DNA from: Eretmocerus hayati
Taxonomy: Eukaryota > Arthropoda > Insecta > Hymenoptera > Aphelinidae
Reading direction: 5' to 3'
Length of the DNA: 64,000 bases
NCBI GenBank assembly: GCA_029851415.1
Contig: CM056741.1
Span: forward strand, 150,028,522 to 150,092,521
The notes beneath the pieces were generated by a model. The model saw only the letters and a list, made by a program, of their open reading frames with translations, was not told where the DNA came from and did no database searches. Each line of letters begins with the position of its first letter. Position 1 is the first letter of the stretch. Made by a program: the position numbers and the translations under genes. Below, piece after piece: positions 13,061 through 27,949 of this stretch.

Positions 13061-14849
13061 TTCTTTTCTGAGTGATTAAATCAAGCGAAACTTTGGGTTC
13101 CGGCCGAAGAGAATCAAATGCTTTGAATGCTTTGAATGCTGAGCACCCGGCCAAAAAGTTCGAATGAATGATTGGGCTCCGATAAGGCTGCATGATGATA
13201 TATCCTCCTGCAGCCGTGTCGAGCATTCAACTTCGCTAAAACTGTCATCGACAGTCCAGAAGTGTTAACGGAGGAACCCAATGACGTACTTAGAGTTGAT
13301 AGAATGGCTGACACTTGCCGAGTCGGATCAAGGCGGCGAATATAAGCCCGCAGAAACTACCGCAGACTATACTCAAATACGATGCGGTGGTGCTCGAATT
13401 CTCGTTGCAATCCTCTGGTATAGAACCCGCTCGAGAAATTGCACTCACCTGATAATGAAAGAATAGAAATGACAACTAAAACCCCGGAATCAGAACAATG
13501 GCCTCTACATCAAGCCGACGGAGGTTACTCGTAAAAACTCGAAACAAGTTTTCATTGGAAACAAAAAAAAAACAAGAACAGAAAAACTGCACCTTTTCAA
13601 CTTTGATCATGATTTTCAAATCCAAATCATGGATATGGCACTAATTTTTAAAGCTCTTCCAAGTAAAAATATCCTCTCTCTTGTATCCTACCTTGCAATT
13701 CGAAAAATTGGGTCGCAAAATGTCATTTTATTTCACTGAATTCGCTCACAGCACGAGTGTAGTATGTGACCTGTTCTTGTTAGTCATACGCTTGAATTTC
13801 CGATAACGAGCATCTCTGATCCCAAGAGTGCGATTTGGTTTCCAATGGTGGGCTTTACAGAGACACATGCGCATAGTAACTGTCAGTTGAATTGAGGTTG
13901 AAGGCACATCTAACTAAGCAGTAAGCCTTCGATATTGCTGAAGTAGGAGTAATGCTAAATAACGAGGACGATAAAGATTTATCAACCGCAACAATTTGCG
14001 ACGCAATCCCGTAACTCGTCGAAACAAATGATTCAAAACGATGATCGTTGCATTCAAATGGATTATTGAAGAGTACTTATTGGATGTCCGTGAATTGAAA
14101 GTGGCACTCTTACCGCACTTAAGATGGATCGTTGATTTCTTGAACAAATACATATTTTTGGGACTTATTCTGAGTTACATGCGGCTCTTCCCTTAACGAT
14201 ATCCCCCATCATTACGACACCTCATACCAAGATGATGTTATTTTGAAATAGAAGCTGCTATCCCCTATACTATTAACATGGCAGATAGCATCCTTCTAGA
14301 ATTGACTTTTGAGATAAACTATTCTTGATAGGAGGCTTCGATTCCATCCTAAGAAATAACAAAGTTTTCGAGAAAGTTTTGACCTTCGATAATGCAAATA
14401 ATCGACTTTGGAAAAAGGCCCCCTCCCCCGAAGTGACCTTTCTCGATTTATCATCTAGTTTCTGATACTCTTAGGATGAAAAATGAAGAGTCATCCTACA
14501 GAAAATAAGGAGTGTGTGTCTAGTTTGCCTTCATAATCTAATATACTCCGACACAAGTTCTCGAGTGTACGCACCCGCAGACTTTGCCGTGCATTTTTTT
14601 TCGTATTTGTCACGTCAGAAATGAACAAAATGAATGTTTCAAACCGGTGCTGATTGACTCGCGCATTCCTTAGAAAAAAATTGTTTTCGGTACTTTGGAC
14701 ATCTGTTTTGTTAATCACTAAAAGCTTTATCAAAAAGAATTGATGGGATCAATTTTAACGTACCCTAACTATCTTTGTTACATTTTCAAAACGCTCTTTG
14801 CAGAATTGCAAAATTCGGTTTTTAACAGATTTGTTGCACACCCCATATG
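13061..14849. other. Possible SINE body, then intergenic DNA
   Basis: 13061-13480 is somewhat more GC-rich than its surroundings and could be the body of the SINE that starts at 12961; this is inference. The rest holds no recognised gene or repeat. Confidence 0.35.
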
Positions 14850-15785
14850 AAATATAAGATTCGATGAATATACATGATCATGTAGAAAATTGGTTTCAAA
14901 GTTCTTATAATTGTGAAAAAACCGTTATGGACTATTTTAGAGCTGGTGTAGCATCAATACTTCACAATATTGACTGTACAACACCCACGACGAAAAATTT
15001 GTTTGGAAGTCAATCTCGCAGTATGGAAAGATAAAATGGTGAAAGAAGAAAGAAGAAAATCTTGATAAAATTTTTCATTATTGGAAAAAAGATTCAGTCC
15101 ATGCAATTATGCATCTGGGTACTGGATGCATGAGATTCATCAATACAGTTTGCTTGGAAATTGTTGGAAAAGGTATGAGTAGATCGTAGCGATAATAATA
15201 TCATTCTCGCAAATGATGAGGCCGAGAATGAGTCGATCAAAGGTTTGGGTGGTGATTGTGATGACTGAAAATATAACCGACGTGCTAATAGCTTTTTTCA
15301 AGACTCGATTATGAAATATTCAATTATTGATTCTAAAAATCTTGACTCGATTCATTAAATATAACAAATTGGTTCATTGAAAAAATGACTCTGTCTAGGT
15401 TGACAGTTATCTAATTCTCCAATTTTTTTGTACCTAAATTGTTTGATTTTTCGAATTTGATAATCCGAGTTGAATATTTCTTGCGAGGAGATTTTACGTA
15501 ATTGTATCTCTGGCAATCCTTTATAAATGAATTTCATATCCAAATGTATAATCGTACGAACTGTATATCAAATTTCTGTTTTTTTTTCTTTCACCATTTT
15601 ACCCTATCATAGTACGAGATCGACTACCATACAAATTTTGTAGGTGTTGTGCGGTCAATATTGTTAGGTATTGATGCTGCGCCAGCTCCAAAGCAGTCTA
15701 TGACAAGTTTTCAGAATTATAAGAATTTTGAAACCGATTTTCTACATGATCATGTATGTTCATGAAATCTTATTTTGGATAGGAT
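14850..15785. mobile_element. Inverted-repeat element with 200-bp diverged arms
   Basis: The left arm (about 14850-15055) and the right arm (about 15585-15785) are reverse complements at roughly 80 percent by eye. Shared blocks include ATACATGATCATGTAGAAAA, AGCATCAATAC and AAAATGGTGAAAGAA. The loop of about 530 bp has no recognised coding sequence. Ends are imprecise and no target duplication was secured. It is probably an old non-autonomous DNA transposon. Confidence 0.65.
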
Positions 15786-18029
15786 CTCACTAAAAAATTG
15801 CAGTGTGCCTAATTTCCCATCATAGTCTTTTTTCAAACGCATTTTCCACTTCATTCAAATCCGTCTATTTATTCCTCAAAAGTTGAAAGAGCGTGAAAAA
15901 GCTGCGCAGTCAGCTAAAGCACGTCTCATTTGACCGTCTGGGAGCAGAAATATCTTGATTTCACGTAAAATCCTTATAATATCATGGAAATAGGTCTTTT
16001 TTGTCCGAGGAGGCAAATTAGGCGCACACTCTTTTGATCGCAAGGGAAAATGATATTTTATAAAACGAGTTTGAGAATGAGCTAAGACACGTTGAAAAAT
16101 TTTGAGATAATCCAAAACCATGCGCAAAACTCAAGTAGAAGGGACATATTGGATACGCTTATCTTATCCAATAAAAAATCTGATGGAATCAATCAGATCA
16201 ATCGGTTCTTCAGTTCATGGTCGTATGGTTCACGGACAAGACAAACTTCTGAACGGGATAGAATTTCAGGTATGAAATGAGAGGCGCTCAAAGGCTCCCG
16301 ATCCAAACAGCTTGAGTTAAGTCAAGGACCACAGAGGCTGAGCTTGCGCAAGGCGGATTATCCCAAACTAGTTACGAAATAAGCTCAAATCTACATGGCT
16401 ATTTAGGATCAAGTTGCATGTGGTCTTACGTAAGGCCAACACATGTCTGCTAGACTCCGACAGAAGCTTACTCTATTCGATCGTCCATCGTGGCCACGGA
16501 ACTAGGAGTGAGGGAAATACGCCTCGACGGAATTTTCAGCAATCTTGCAAGTTTGCCTCACCATGCTCAAAAGATATGTGGCAATCGGATGCCACGTACG
16601 ACGGAACTTTGGAAGGGGCTGTTTGTTTTGGAATGTCGAGATGAGTTTGAGCTTATAGCGAAGCTATCGAGAGGATAGAATACGATGGAATTGATTGTCT
16701 GGTAGCTCTTTGGTGGTTGATGATGACAAGTGAGGATGCTCGATCAATCGAGTTGCGGTGAGTTTCATCGATAGTTCGAGAGATCTCTATGGTTATAAGG
16801 CTTACTCACTCTTGAAACTTTTGAACAAGCGCGTTCAAAGCAAAATGTTGATCGCCTCTTCATTCTATCGAGGACCTTAATCTCTTTCGATTGTCCAACA
16901 GCCATTAAATAGTGGAGACAACTTTGTATCTAGACTCACGTGAAAACAGAAAAAGATGATATGTTCACAATTTCAACCATTTCTTGAAATTTAGTATAGA
17001 AGATGGAGTTTTCTGTGAGTCTGTGGATATTTTCAGGGCCAGGAGTGATGTGGCAAGTAGTTCTGATTTAGACGTCAAGGCATGAAGAAATTCGGCACTC
17101 TAGAGTTTGGTCTAGTGTTACGAGTCTCATTGACTCGAGATGTGCAATATCATAATAATCCCAACCAAAACGGACCATTCAACATTCCTTAGCTTTCAGA
17201 TTACAAAGGTTGTATTAAATTTGTAACATGATTTCAAACCAATCCATTTGCTTGTGAATCCTTTGAATTGTAGAACCGTAACATTGTGCGATAGCCAAAA
17301 TAATAACCGTATCATCTCCTGCGCGGAGCCACAGAGTACTCTGACAATAATTATTCCCAGAACTTGCTTAATTTTCACGCTGAATGCCATCATAAAGTTT
17401 TGGATTCCACAACCGCGTACATTACGACTGAAATGACAATGGTCAAAGGCGCTTCTAAGTACACTGAATGATGCCTTTTCATCAAGGAGAACATAGATTC
17501 AGAGTAAATGCAATTTCAAATGCAAACTCGCAAGCTATATAGGAAAATCGCTGCTTCGTTGTCGTAAGGTATATAGTACGCATAATATCAACTGCACGAG
17601 TGTCTCATAAATACAAGACAAAGCATCGGATTGCTTTATTACAAAATTTTGCTCCGCTTTCACGCCACAGCGTGTCGTCCTGATTTCATTCAAAGGATCG
17701 CATGTACTGCACTGCAGGTATAGGTATATAACGAAACTGAGTGACGTTGACAAAACAAAGGTAACATCGTCACAACGCAGATATATTCACACGCATTTCA
17801 AACACGCCTCCAGTTTCGCGCAAACAATTTCTCCAGAGTTTGCGCTTCACAAATCTACTATGTATTTTTCGGACTCCAATCGCTATTTCGTTCAACATGT
17901 GAGAGGTTGCAAGCTTTACTGTGCGTAAGGATTACCGCTAGGCAATAAAATTGTAAGCACAAGTCCTAAAAGTAGCTTTTCTGCATAATACTGGTTACTT
18001 TACTCATCCTGTGAATCTCGTTCTCAATA
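15786..18029. other. Intergenic DNA, nothing recognised
   Basis: Short open frames only; none has a recognisable motif. Confidence 0.5.
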
Positions 18030-18205
18030 CCATATCGTCGGCTCCTACGAAAACTAGCACATTTCAACCTCTTTACGAAAAGTAGCACATTTCGATTCCC
18101 CCACGAAGACCAAGACATTCCTCCTATGCTTTAACATTGGTGAGATGTGCTACACTTCGTGGGAAAGTCGAAATGTTCTAGTCTTCGTAAGGGCCGACGA
18201 TATGG
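18030..18205. mobile_element. Small 176-bp foldback element
   Basis: Left end CCATATCGTCGGC and right end GCCGACGATATGG are exact reverse complements. The inverted pairing continues inward through blocks such as ACTAG/CTAGT and TTCGT/ACGAA to a centre near 18118. No coding capacity. Probably a MITE of unknown superfamily. Confidence 0.7.
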
Positions 18206-21200
18206 CTTGGTAGCGTTTATGTGTGACATACTTGCGAAAATCAAATCTACGAATAGAAGTGCTTGGAGGTAGGGGGGGGGGTGGTAGTATAAAATATAGT
18301 ACCCAGATTTTATGAGCCCCACCACCTCTTTCACGAATGAGGCGTCTCTTCCGCACTTACTAGTATAAGAGGAAACTCGTGGATGAGGTCGGATTAAGAA
18401 GGTGCTAGTACTTCTATGTATATACTTGTTGCAAGCTATATATGCCACGGTTCTGAGACTCTCGTCTCGTTAAGAGCTTTTTGCCTTACAGTTTCAAGTC
18501 TATGTATGTATGTATGTATGTGTGGCATTTCGGTTCAGTCCGTTGGGAGAGCTTTGGAGAAATTGGAATGCGTGTGGATCGAATACCGCAGTAAATGGAA
18601 TACGTAATCGTGTACCTATGTATGTGTGTCGAAGCCCAATAGCCAGGTGAGAATTGCCGAATTGAGTGGCTGGTTAATTAACGGGGTATAGTTTTGTTGA
18701 GAACATGTTTGGCTGTGTGTAGGGTAAGTTGTATCTGTTGTGATGACCGAAAGACCTATTTTGCGAGCGCAATCGAGATCTGCACGATTGGGGTTACAGA
18801 GTATGACGCCAAGTGATGCGAGCGTCGATATAAATTTTTGCACTCTGGATGATCAGAGGGAATGATGATTTTTCATATGACAGTGTTAAGGACTCAAAAA
18901 AATAATTCGATTCAAGGGTGTAAAAAATTTTTTCGCGACCGAGTGATGGGTTTCCGCCACGAACTGAAGACAAGTGTCGGATTCTTCACGAAGATATGCA
19001 CCAAATCAAATTTTACGCCCTCGTATTAAGCTATTCTTTACCATGAACTGTGAGTAAAAGTCGGCTAACTGTGCGCAAAGTACACTTCCACGCAAGGAGT
19101 ATCAGAAACTTTCAATTTTTTGAGAGAACTTACTCTCGAAATTCATTATTTGACAGAATTCCAACTTTCATCTAGGCTATTCAAACTAAAATGCGAAAGT
19201 ACTTTTGAGCGTAAAGAAAGTGCCTAACTTTATTCCTGAAATTTCGGCATAAAGCTTCCCCTTTTCAAATGATCCTTTAGTACCTCCAAGTGAATTTGAA
19301 TATATTTTCAACAACTAAAAATAAGGACTTGAGAAAATATTTGAAGAAATACTTTCAGCAATATAATTGGGAGATGTTAAATGTGGCTTGAGTCTATCAA
19401 AGATCAGAATTGCGAGGTTTTGAATACACTCACATCACCTTTATTTCCATTGCTCTATTAGAATCAATCTTTTCAAAAATGAGTGCACCATGAATAAAGT
19501 ATTGTCTAATTTGAAGGTTATGATTCTCTCAACAATCCTTATTCTTATATGAATACCACGTAGGAATCTGAAAACACTCGACAAGAAAAAGTCCACTCAA
19601 AATTTTCTTCTAGAAATAACATCTTGAGGAAGTCGATCCGACTTCAATCGTATTTGAGGGCAGATCGTAAGAGCTCAATTCAATCGAATCCTGCTTGTTC
19701 GATCTTCATTTGCTGTTCCAGAACCTCACTCATAATTTAATTCCTCAACATCCACTCATTCAGGACTATGTAGTTTTGAAAGATGATCAGATTAAAATGT
19801 TCCATGAGCACGACACAAGAAACACTAGTAATGTACTTCACTCATGCAACATTAGTCAAAGTTCATGAACCCGCGTTAATCAGGAATTACTTCAAGTAAT
19901 CACAGCATTTTGTACTTTAGCCAACGCCGTATTTTCTAATGAACATTACGTCAATTGCTGGCTTATTCAAGAAGCTACATTGACCTCAACTGATTAGATT
20001 GACACTTCTTCGGTTTGAACTTCATCGTGAGGACTCATTTCTCCAATCAAGAGAATATGAACAGAAGTGACCTAAATTTCAATCAAAGACATTCTTAATC
20101 GGTACGCTCCCATTCGGCCGAGAAGTTTTCGTCTTACGCGGTCTTTGTTAACTCCAGGGACACTGCTGGGCCTGATATTGAGAATGAAGTATATAAAGAA
20201 CTAACTAATTCGATAGCACACATTATAGGAGGATACGGAATTTGGAAAATAGTCTCTCGCATCTCTGAGATGTTGGGGTACTTTCCTTTTACCGAAAGCT
20301 TTTAGTGATTCGAGCGTTCAGGGATATCAAAATGACTCCCCTCAGAATCAAAGATTCCCAGATATGTCATTCATGATCTTACTAATCTTCCGAGACAGTC
20401 TATTGATATTTTCTCCTTACCAAGAAGTTCTGAATAGTTGTTTTGTGGAAATTTTCAAATGCTGTTTTTGATCTTTCTGGCAGAGAGTCTTCAATGGCAC
20501 CCACATGGATAGCTTTTTCGAACTTGAAATCATCGAGATGTATTCTGGATAATGTTATCACTTTCAAAAGAGGACTCATAGAGCTGTAATTTTCACGAAA
20601 GTACCCTCTAACGATTTTAGTGTAAGAGGGGAGTTCTACTGCGGGTTTGCCACCAATCGATCTCATTCCCTAAATTTCTCCTCACATTCTTCATGGTTAT
20701 TCTATCCATGTCCTCTGCACACGCATCCGTAATATTGAGTGACGAGAATTATAAGTAGCATCTCTGCTCCCTCTAGCGACACTGCAGCATTTAATAACGC
20801 ACCTCATTATTTCGGGAGTGCAATTTATTGGCCCTGTGCCAGTGTCAGATGATCCTTCACCGCTTCTATATCTACCGCTATCGCTCCGCTCCCGGTCTCC
20901 TGGGTAAAACTCACTTACCTCACTCTTCTCCGGCCACAACTAATATCCGGAATAGAAAGAGGAAGTCAACGTTCCGTGGCTTTACTGACGTGTGAAATTG
21001 AGGATGGCTATCCATTAGAAATTTCAGACAGGTGGAGTGAGATTGGCGAAAATTTTAACAGTCGTATAATTACAAAGCTCTTTTCGTGAACCATGTGCAC
21101 GCTCACGATGGAAATTGTGTCGACCCGAGTGGGCACTGATTGTTGGACGTTATTCAATTCCACTTGGATTGTTAGCTCGTGGTGATTGAAGGCTCAAAAT

Positions 21201-23177
21201 GGATTTTCAGATCCATTATCGGTTGAGAAAAATTCATTACTTGTGCCTCGTTAAATTTGTGTGGTGTAGAGTGCTTTTGCCAAATTGATGACCGGATTAC
21301 GGATGTTTTCAATCGGAATTGTGTGCCCGGATGCATGCACATATCTTCGAATGGATGTGACCGAGTTTCCACTTATTTAAACAGATGAATGACGTAAATA
21401 ATGACTCCATTTATGGTAATCTCTACTTTCAATGATGAATTTCAAAAGTCAAAACCATCTATTTGTATGAGATTTTTAGTTGGTTTTGAGAATGGATTGC
21501 ATCAGCAGAACAGTGCATCTTTAGTCATTGCTGTGGGGTCCGAATTTGGGATTTTCCTCAAATCATTGCACGTAGCTTTGTCTGAAAGAATACAATTTTA
21601 CTCTTTCAGTTCAGCATTTTCCTCATTGATCGAAAAAAACGCCACAGATGACACCGGAATCAGGAAATCTTGATCATTGCTGAATTTTCTAACTTCAACT
21701 CTATTATGATATTTCATATATTTCATCAGTAGGTCTAGTCCTTCCAGATGATTGGTCAAGCGGTCAGCTCAATATTGCCTACTATGAGCACTACTTTTTG
21801 ATTCTTAATACTAGCGCTATCAATTTATTGCTGTATGGTTCTATCGCTGGGTTGTAAGAACTATCCTTCGAAGTTCTTCGTTTTACATTTAATCTCTGTC
21901 TTTGTTTCTGAACATCTATCAAAAGCCAAACCCAGAAAATCGAAAGCAAGAAAAATATCTCGTGTCAGAATGTAAGTATGCTTGAGTGGATGAGGTCAGT
22001 GCGCCTCGGTACATGCTCATCGAAGACAATAGAGAACACGCATGCAATGAAATTACTTTGTTGAAATGAAGTTGATGATGTGAAGAACAAAATTACAATA
22101 CAGTTTTCCATTTGGTGAACGATAAGTATTTTTAAATATTCATTGAAAGTTGGACGCCTGTTCAAATCGATGTCACGTGATCACTGTCTCCCGCCAACCA
22201 GACTGTCATCAATCGGACGGGTTTGTTCGTCGTGGTAAAGTTGACGTCGTAGATTGGGATTGACCGCGTCATTACCTACTCCCGTGAGTGTCCACAAGTA
22301 CCCATGCGGGGCTCCACGGGGCTCCATATGAGATATGAGCTGCATCTGCATAACATTGTTATTTTTACGTCATGCGAGCTTGCACAGCTGTGCACAGCCA
22401 TGCACTAGACAAGCAGTGTTGTGTACTCTTATGTTACCTGATAATAACAACATGTCGCAAAAATGAAATCATAACAATTGATTAGAGCTGTGAAAGTGAG
22501 TCTCAGACACGTCCCTCAGCTGCTAGACCTGATAATACCCAAAAGCAACACCGGGTTCTCCATGTGTTTGTTCTTTCATCAGATCACATCAGATGAGTAT
22601 TCTAAGTTCCAACTCACATATTAAACATCAAGGACGAAAAATCTACAAAATTACTCATGAGTTGTAAGAGAAAATTACAGATATGGTAGAAAAGAATGAA
22701 GACTATGCATTATTTTACAAAATTAGTTGAGTATAGAATAGCTCACAAATTGAGGATAATGAATGAATGTGCTGGACCCATCAATGAGTTGGAACCTTTC
22801 ATGATCCGAAAATTTAAGCGACCTCACAATGGTCCATTGGAGTTGAACAGTTTTTTTCTCTACAAACACATTTTATGTAATCGTAGAGATAATTCAACCT
22901 CGAATTCAACTAAAGAAAATATGTAACGAGTTTCAATCAAGTCTAATCAATCAGTTTTCTAATTACTCGAGCTCGTTAATGCTCGTTACATACTTATACT
23001 TTTCATTCAGATCGCGGGTTAGTATGAGGATCTTCCACCGACGAGATTCGCAGATAGTTGCCGTTTATCCTCAGTCATTGCCTAAAATTAGTCGGAAACC
23101 ATCCATTTTACAATTCATTGATTCATAAAAAATTGCATTAATTGGAACATAACCTCTTCAGAACCGCAGTCCACAAA
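18206..23177. other. Intergenic DNA, simple repeats only
   Basis: A run of G lies near 18273-18282 and a GTAT microsatellite at about 18502-18524. No gene recognised. On the minus strand near 20915-20922 there is a strong splice-donor-like GAGGTAAGTGAG in a less AT-rich patch (20700-20940). No exon chain could be built from it. Confidence 0.4.
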
Positions 23178-23333
23178 CTTCTCTCTAGCTTAGAGGGACT
23201 CTTGCATCTTACCTCTAAGCTTCGAGGTAGCCAGAGCTTAGAGGTGAAATTCTCTCTAAGTAGAGTTAAATTTACCCCGAAGTCGATTTCTCTCTAAGCT
23301 TCGAGATAAGATTTACCTCTAAGGGATTTAGAG
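23178..23333. repeat. Clustered CTCTAAGCTT-type motif
   Basis: The core CTCTAAG or its complement CTTAGAG occurs about seven times in 155 bp, several times extended to the near-palindrome CCTCTAAGCTTCGAGG. Copies face both directions, so this is a degenerate inverted/tandem repeat rather than a simple satellite. Function unknown. Confidence 0.6.
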
Positions 23334-26300
23334 TGTATCTTTTCAGGGTATTTCTGTCTAAAATTTCGGGATTCGCTAATGTACGCTCCAACATTTCTGA
23401 TGGTACGTTTCAAGGACGTTCAATGCACGTTGCAAGGCATTTTTCTAATTGTTTACTGTACGAAATTCCGATTCTTATACATCTTATTAAGGATAACCAT
23501 CTCCGGGAAAGGGGCCTCAGGAATTTCATGCAACTGCCTATATTAATCTGGTAACCATTTAGATTTTGGATTGTTTTCGGGTTTCCAAAATTCACATTCT
23601 CTCCTTTATTTTCTGCTCAATATTCTATATTCTTCATTGGTCACATTGATTCCGATCAATAAATTCGTCCTAGAGGCAAAAAAAGTATCATAGACACCGA
23701 AATGATCTCATGACAACCTCCATCTGAAACTCCTCACAACCATAGATAGTTCAAAGTCATCAATACCAATCGCGGAGGTGATGAGCTCATCCATAGCTGT
23801 GCAGAGCACTGGTAGTGTTTAACGAGGCAGAAAAAAGAGAAAATAAGTCAATCGCCATGCGTGTCGGAAAATCGAAAAGAGAAACTCCCAGAGTAGCAAC
23901 TCGCGTGCATGAGCTTTTACGTCAATCGGTGACATGCACTTGGCACGCGTCATCTTGCCCTGACTTGAGAATCTCTTGCGCTCATTGCCATCTTCTATAA
24001 ATGAGTCCCTTGAACTGTGTTTGCGCGCTCGGCGCTCTTTGACTAGAGATATATACTTCACTGACTCCTACGCTTTGCAAGAGATATTCCCAAGCGTATG
24101 TAGAACGATAGATCAAGTGTTTCACGCGTTCTCAGCTGCGTTTCTTTTGCGTCCACGCTTCGCTAGATATCGCTGTTCACGGGACAAGCGGTTGACGCGT
24201 AACTTATCGCCAGCTATGTTTTGCCTGTACTGCATTCGGAAACAGACTTGCTCGTCTTTTTTTTGACTTCTCAGCGGATAATGGATTGCCTCAGCATTAA
24301 AATGTGCGTTAGAAAATGGAATAAGCTGGGAAAAGGAGAAATGCCGAGATGTCCATTGGTAGTTAATCGAGTAGCTGATAAAGGGTCGTGTGATGCTCTA
24401 TTTTAGATTTTGCTGGAAGAGTACAATCTACATCGGATCTTTATGTCCTCATAAATTATTCAATGAGCACAGGAATAACTGGTGGCACGTTTTGGATCCG
24501 TGAGTTTTGCCAATATCTGTCATATTGACACAGTTTCTCATGTTCTCGATGTTGAGTAAAACATGACGAAATGGTTCCACAATAACCCGTTGGCCAAGTC
24601 ATCGTTCAAGAGTAAGGCGTTGTCTTCTGGATTCTGAACCAATTGGTAAGGGATCGCAGACGCTCTCATAATCAGATCGTTTCCTTGTTTCCAAAAGATG
24701 AATGATCTTGAAATCAGTGTTTGATGTGCAAAGCACCGGCGCTGTGTCATTGAAACTTCCCATGGCATCGTTTAAATATCGCCAGAGTACTGACCAAATG
24801 CTATCGAAATGTCATGGATCTTGGCTTCTCATTTACTCGATTTTCATTGAGAATTCGTGAAGATAACTCATTTCGTTCCATTTCTGAAGCTACTAAAGTA
24901 TGAGTAATGAAATGGCTTGAAATGACCTCAACATCTCTCGTGATACTTGAGTAGTACTTTTCCGGTACTTCAGCGGCACTTAAACGGTATTCTTGCAGTA
25001 CTTGAGCGGCACTGTAGATTGAGTTGTTCGAATTTCTGAGTCTTCAAGGGTCGTCACATCCACTTTTTTAACTAAAATTTTCTGATCAATGAGATATGTA
25101 TGGATGGGAAATTTATGATTTGTGGAGAATTGGAATTATTAGAACAAAACCCTTTTCTAATTACAAACGAACAAATATCTGTCTCGCGCCTTGTTCACAG
25201 TCAGCCAATGGTGTTTCTAACTCAATATTTCTGCTTGTGTTTCTAACTCAATAGTTCATGCTCGAGAGAGCATTAGTGAGGATGGTGTTGATCGCGAGTC
25301 GGATATCTAAGCAGAGAATGGCAAACTAATATCCTGTGTGAGAGAATTATTAGTGTCTCAGACTATAAGCTCGGAATGAGGCAACAAATCTCGATCGAAA
25401 CTGGCAAAAAAACAGCAATCGCAGTGATTGTCAACGACTCTTCAGTCGACTGGATCTAACGCTGGATACATATAAGGTCAACAGAAACAAACATGAGTGG
25501 CTCTGGGCTCCACTCGCGAATTTCACTGTTTTCGCAACGACCCCTCCCTTCGTGCTTATTTCATCAGTAGATTAGTGGGTACATACATCGAGATCCGGGT
25601 ATAGTTCTCGATGCATTTCTTCAATGCATATGGCTGAGCAAATTTGGACACCAACAAGGATGACGAATGTAGAGCTTCTCAAGGCCAGTCCGGAGTCCCC
25701 GCAGAACCGCAGCCAGACACGCACCGGCGTAGTTTCAGGTCGCGGCTGCATGCAATGATTCTGAGAGCGGAATCATTGTTTCTACGCTTTTATTGGCATT
25801 GAATGTGTTAATAAGATAGTAGGCCACTTGTGAAATCTTACAACACGATACCATGCAAAGTTTCATGGCATTCCGTTCATTAGGAATCGAGTGAAACTTG
25901 AACGGAATGTTTGGTGAGACAAAGCGTATCCTCACCTACTCCGATTCATTTCTCAATAAGAAAACAGTTTTGGCCAATATCAGATACTAGGCCATCTGTG
26001 GATTGGAATTTCCTGTCGAATGAGCCCTCCCACGCCGGAAAACTCTGAATCTAGCTCGCAAAAAACTTGAACTAGTGTGAGCATCGAGCAGTACAATTTG
26101 CCCAGCGAGCGAAAGAACTACGATTTTTTCGAGATATCGAAAGAATTTTCGGGTGTGGAAGAACTCGTTCGATGGGAAATATTATGGTGTTTCACTTGCC
26201 ATACCTCGTTTGGGTCGGAAATGTAAGGTTGAAATACTACGAGGCAAAACATTGGTTCATAATCTCCCATTGCATCTGCATTGCGACCAATGCACCATCT

Positions 26301-27349
26301 GTCGGGCGAAAAATCCGGATCCCCTTCGGGTTGGCTTTAACACCACGCAATGATTGCGGACGCGTTTATAGTAAAAAATGAGGATGAACTAGATTAATCG
26401 TACAGATTCCCACGAGGAAGTAGTCGTGATGAAGGTAAGCAGGAGAAATTATGCAATGGGTAATATTTATGAGACGTCCGTGGCTCAGTGCAGAGGCGAT
26501 GATGCTCTATGTTGATCGTAACGCCAAGACTAAATTTTTCCTTCAAATGTGAGTTGAAGGCCTCCTAACACTTCGAAAAACTCTCAGATGTTCTTTTTGC
26601 TCAACCATATTGGAAGGTGTTTCTCTTCGCCGGTAATCAGGACCAAGTGTTATGCGTGTTATTATTCTTTGCTTGACGTTATGCAAGGGGTTTTCTTCTT
26701 CGGAGTGGCGACATGATGCTTGATCGCACTTTGAGAAGATCAAACTCGCAAGGCTCTAGGGGTTCTTCAGCTCAGAAGTCTTGTTCATTCTATCCATCTG
26801 GTTTACATTTTTTGATCTCTTTATCGCATCCACTTGGAAAACCTGAGTAAAAGGAGTGTCAGTTCTAAGAACAGAAAAAAAATTGGAACGCTCACTGCAC
26901 TGTCCATATTGGATATAGTCGCGGGATATGGTTCCAATCAAATAGGTTACCGCAATTCTGCATGCGTCGCATCGCGGGAGCTGTCAGACGTATACATAAA
27001 TAGGTAGCAGAGCGCGTGAGACAATCGGCTGACATGGACTCGCCGAGTAAAACACCCTTGCATACAAATACGTAGATAGCTCCCGATGCAGTAACACTGC
27101 TGCTTCCTTCCCCCATATCTTCATCCTTCTGTGATGTATCGGATTGCGAGTGAGCTTGCGGTGAGATTGCAAAAATTCTAGATGCGGAGAGCTCTATTTA
27201 GGGAAGTATCATCTTGATAAGTTGATTTGTTTCTTCTACAATTCATATTTTTCAGCCGAATGCGTGTGTCAAACAAAAATAAGGTCTCTTGCTCTTTTTG
27301 GGTTTTTCGAGATTTTATGGCAATTTCGATTCATTTCACGAGCAGCAGC
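23334..27349. other. Intergenic DNA with one short degenerate repeat
   Basis: Imperfect copies of a GTACTTGAGCGGCACT-like unit lie at about 24941-25014. No coding sequence was recognised in the rest. Confidence 0.45.
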
Positions 27350-27353
27350 TTAA

Positions 27354-27945
27354 CCCTTAGTTACCCACGTGAGATTTACTAACACTCCAACAAGCGTGGT
27401 AAACAAATGGCACACATCCCGAACGTTGCTCTGTTTCCGCGATTTTCTCGTGGAAAGTCATCGTTGAAATTTACTTTAATGCACTTCAAAAATTCTATAA
27501 TCAATATAAATTTCCTCCCTTGGGTCTGGGCACCACATATTTTCTTAAAAAATTCCAGAAAATGTCATCTTTTCGTCTTTTTTCAGGGTTACGCCGATGA
27601 AAAATTTTCCAAATTCCGAAAAAACTATATCAATTGTGGCTGAGATCGTCCTGGAAATCATTTTTATATCACAAGTAGACTTCAAAGAAACTATTGGCAC
27701 TTGATTTGAATGAATATTCTTCAGAGTTGGAAATTTCGAGTTTTGTCGGTGGTGGATTTTGAGTACTCATTTTGAGAATATTCTGAAAAAAATTTTTTCA
27801 AAATTCTGTGATTGGTCCATTTGGAATATAATATTGAATTATGAAATTACATGTAGGCTCCAGAACCCCAAAACACGAGTTCCGACATGGAGATGAAATT
27901 AAAATTTCGCGTGTGCCAAAAGTCTACCACGTGGGTAATTAAGGG
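27354..27945. mobile_element. piggyBac-like non-autonomous element (TTAA target)
   Basis: It is flanked by TTAA on both sides (27350-27353 and 27946-27949). The terminal inverted repeats read CCCTTAGTTACCCACGT inward on the left and CCCTTAATTACCCACGTGG inward on the right. TTAA duplication with CCC-starting termini is characteristic of the piggyBac superfamily. At 592 bp it has no room for a transposase and no recognisable ORF. It would depend on a transposase elsewhere. Confidence 0.8.
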
Positions 27946-27949
27946 TTAA

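Noticed and set aside
20697..20939. Possible first exon on the minus strand with a strong donor GAGGTAAGTGAG
   Set aside because: No start context or downstream exon could be linked; donor-like sequences occur by chance.
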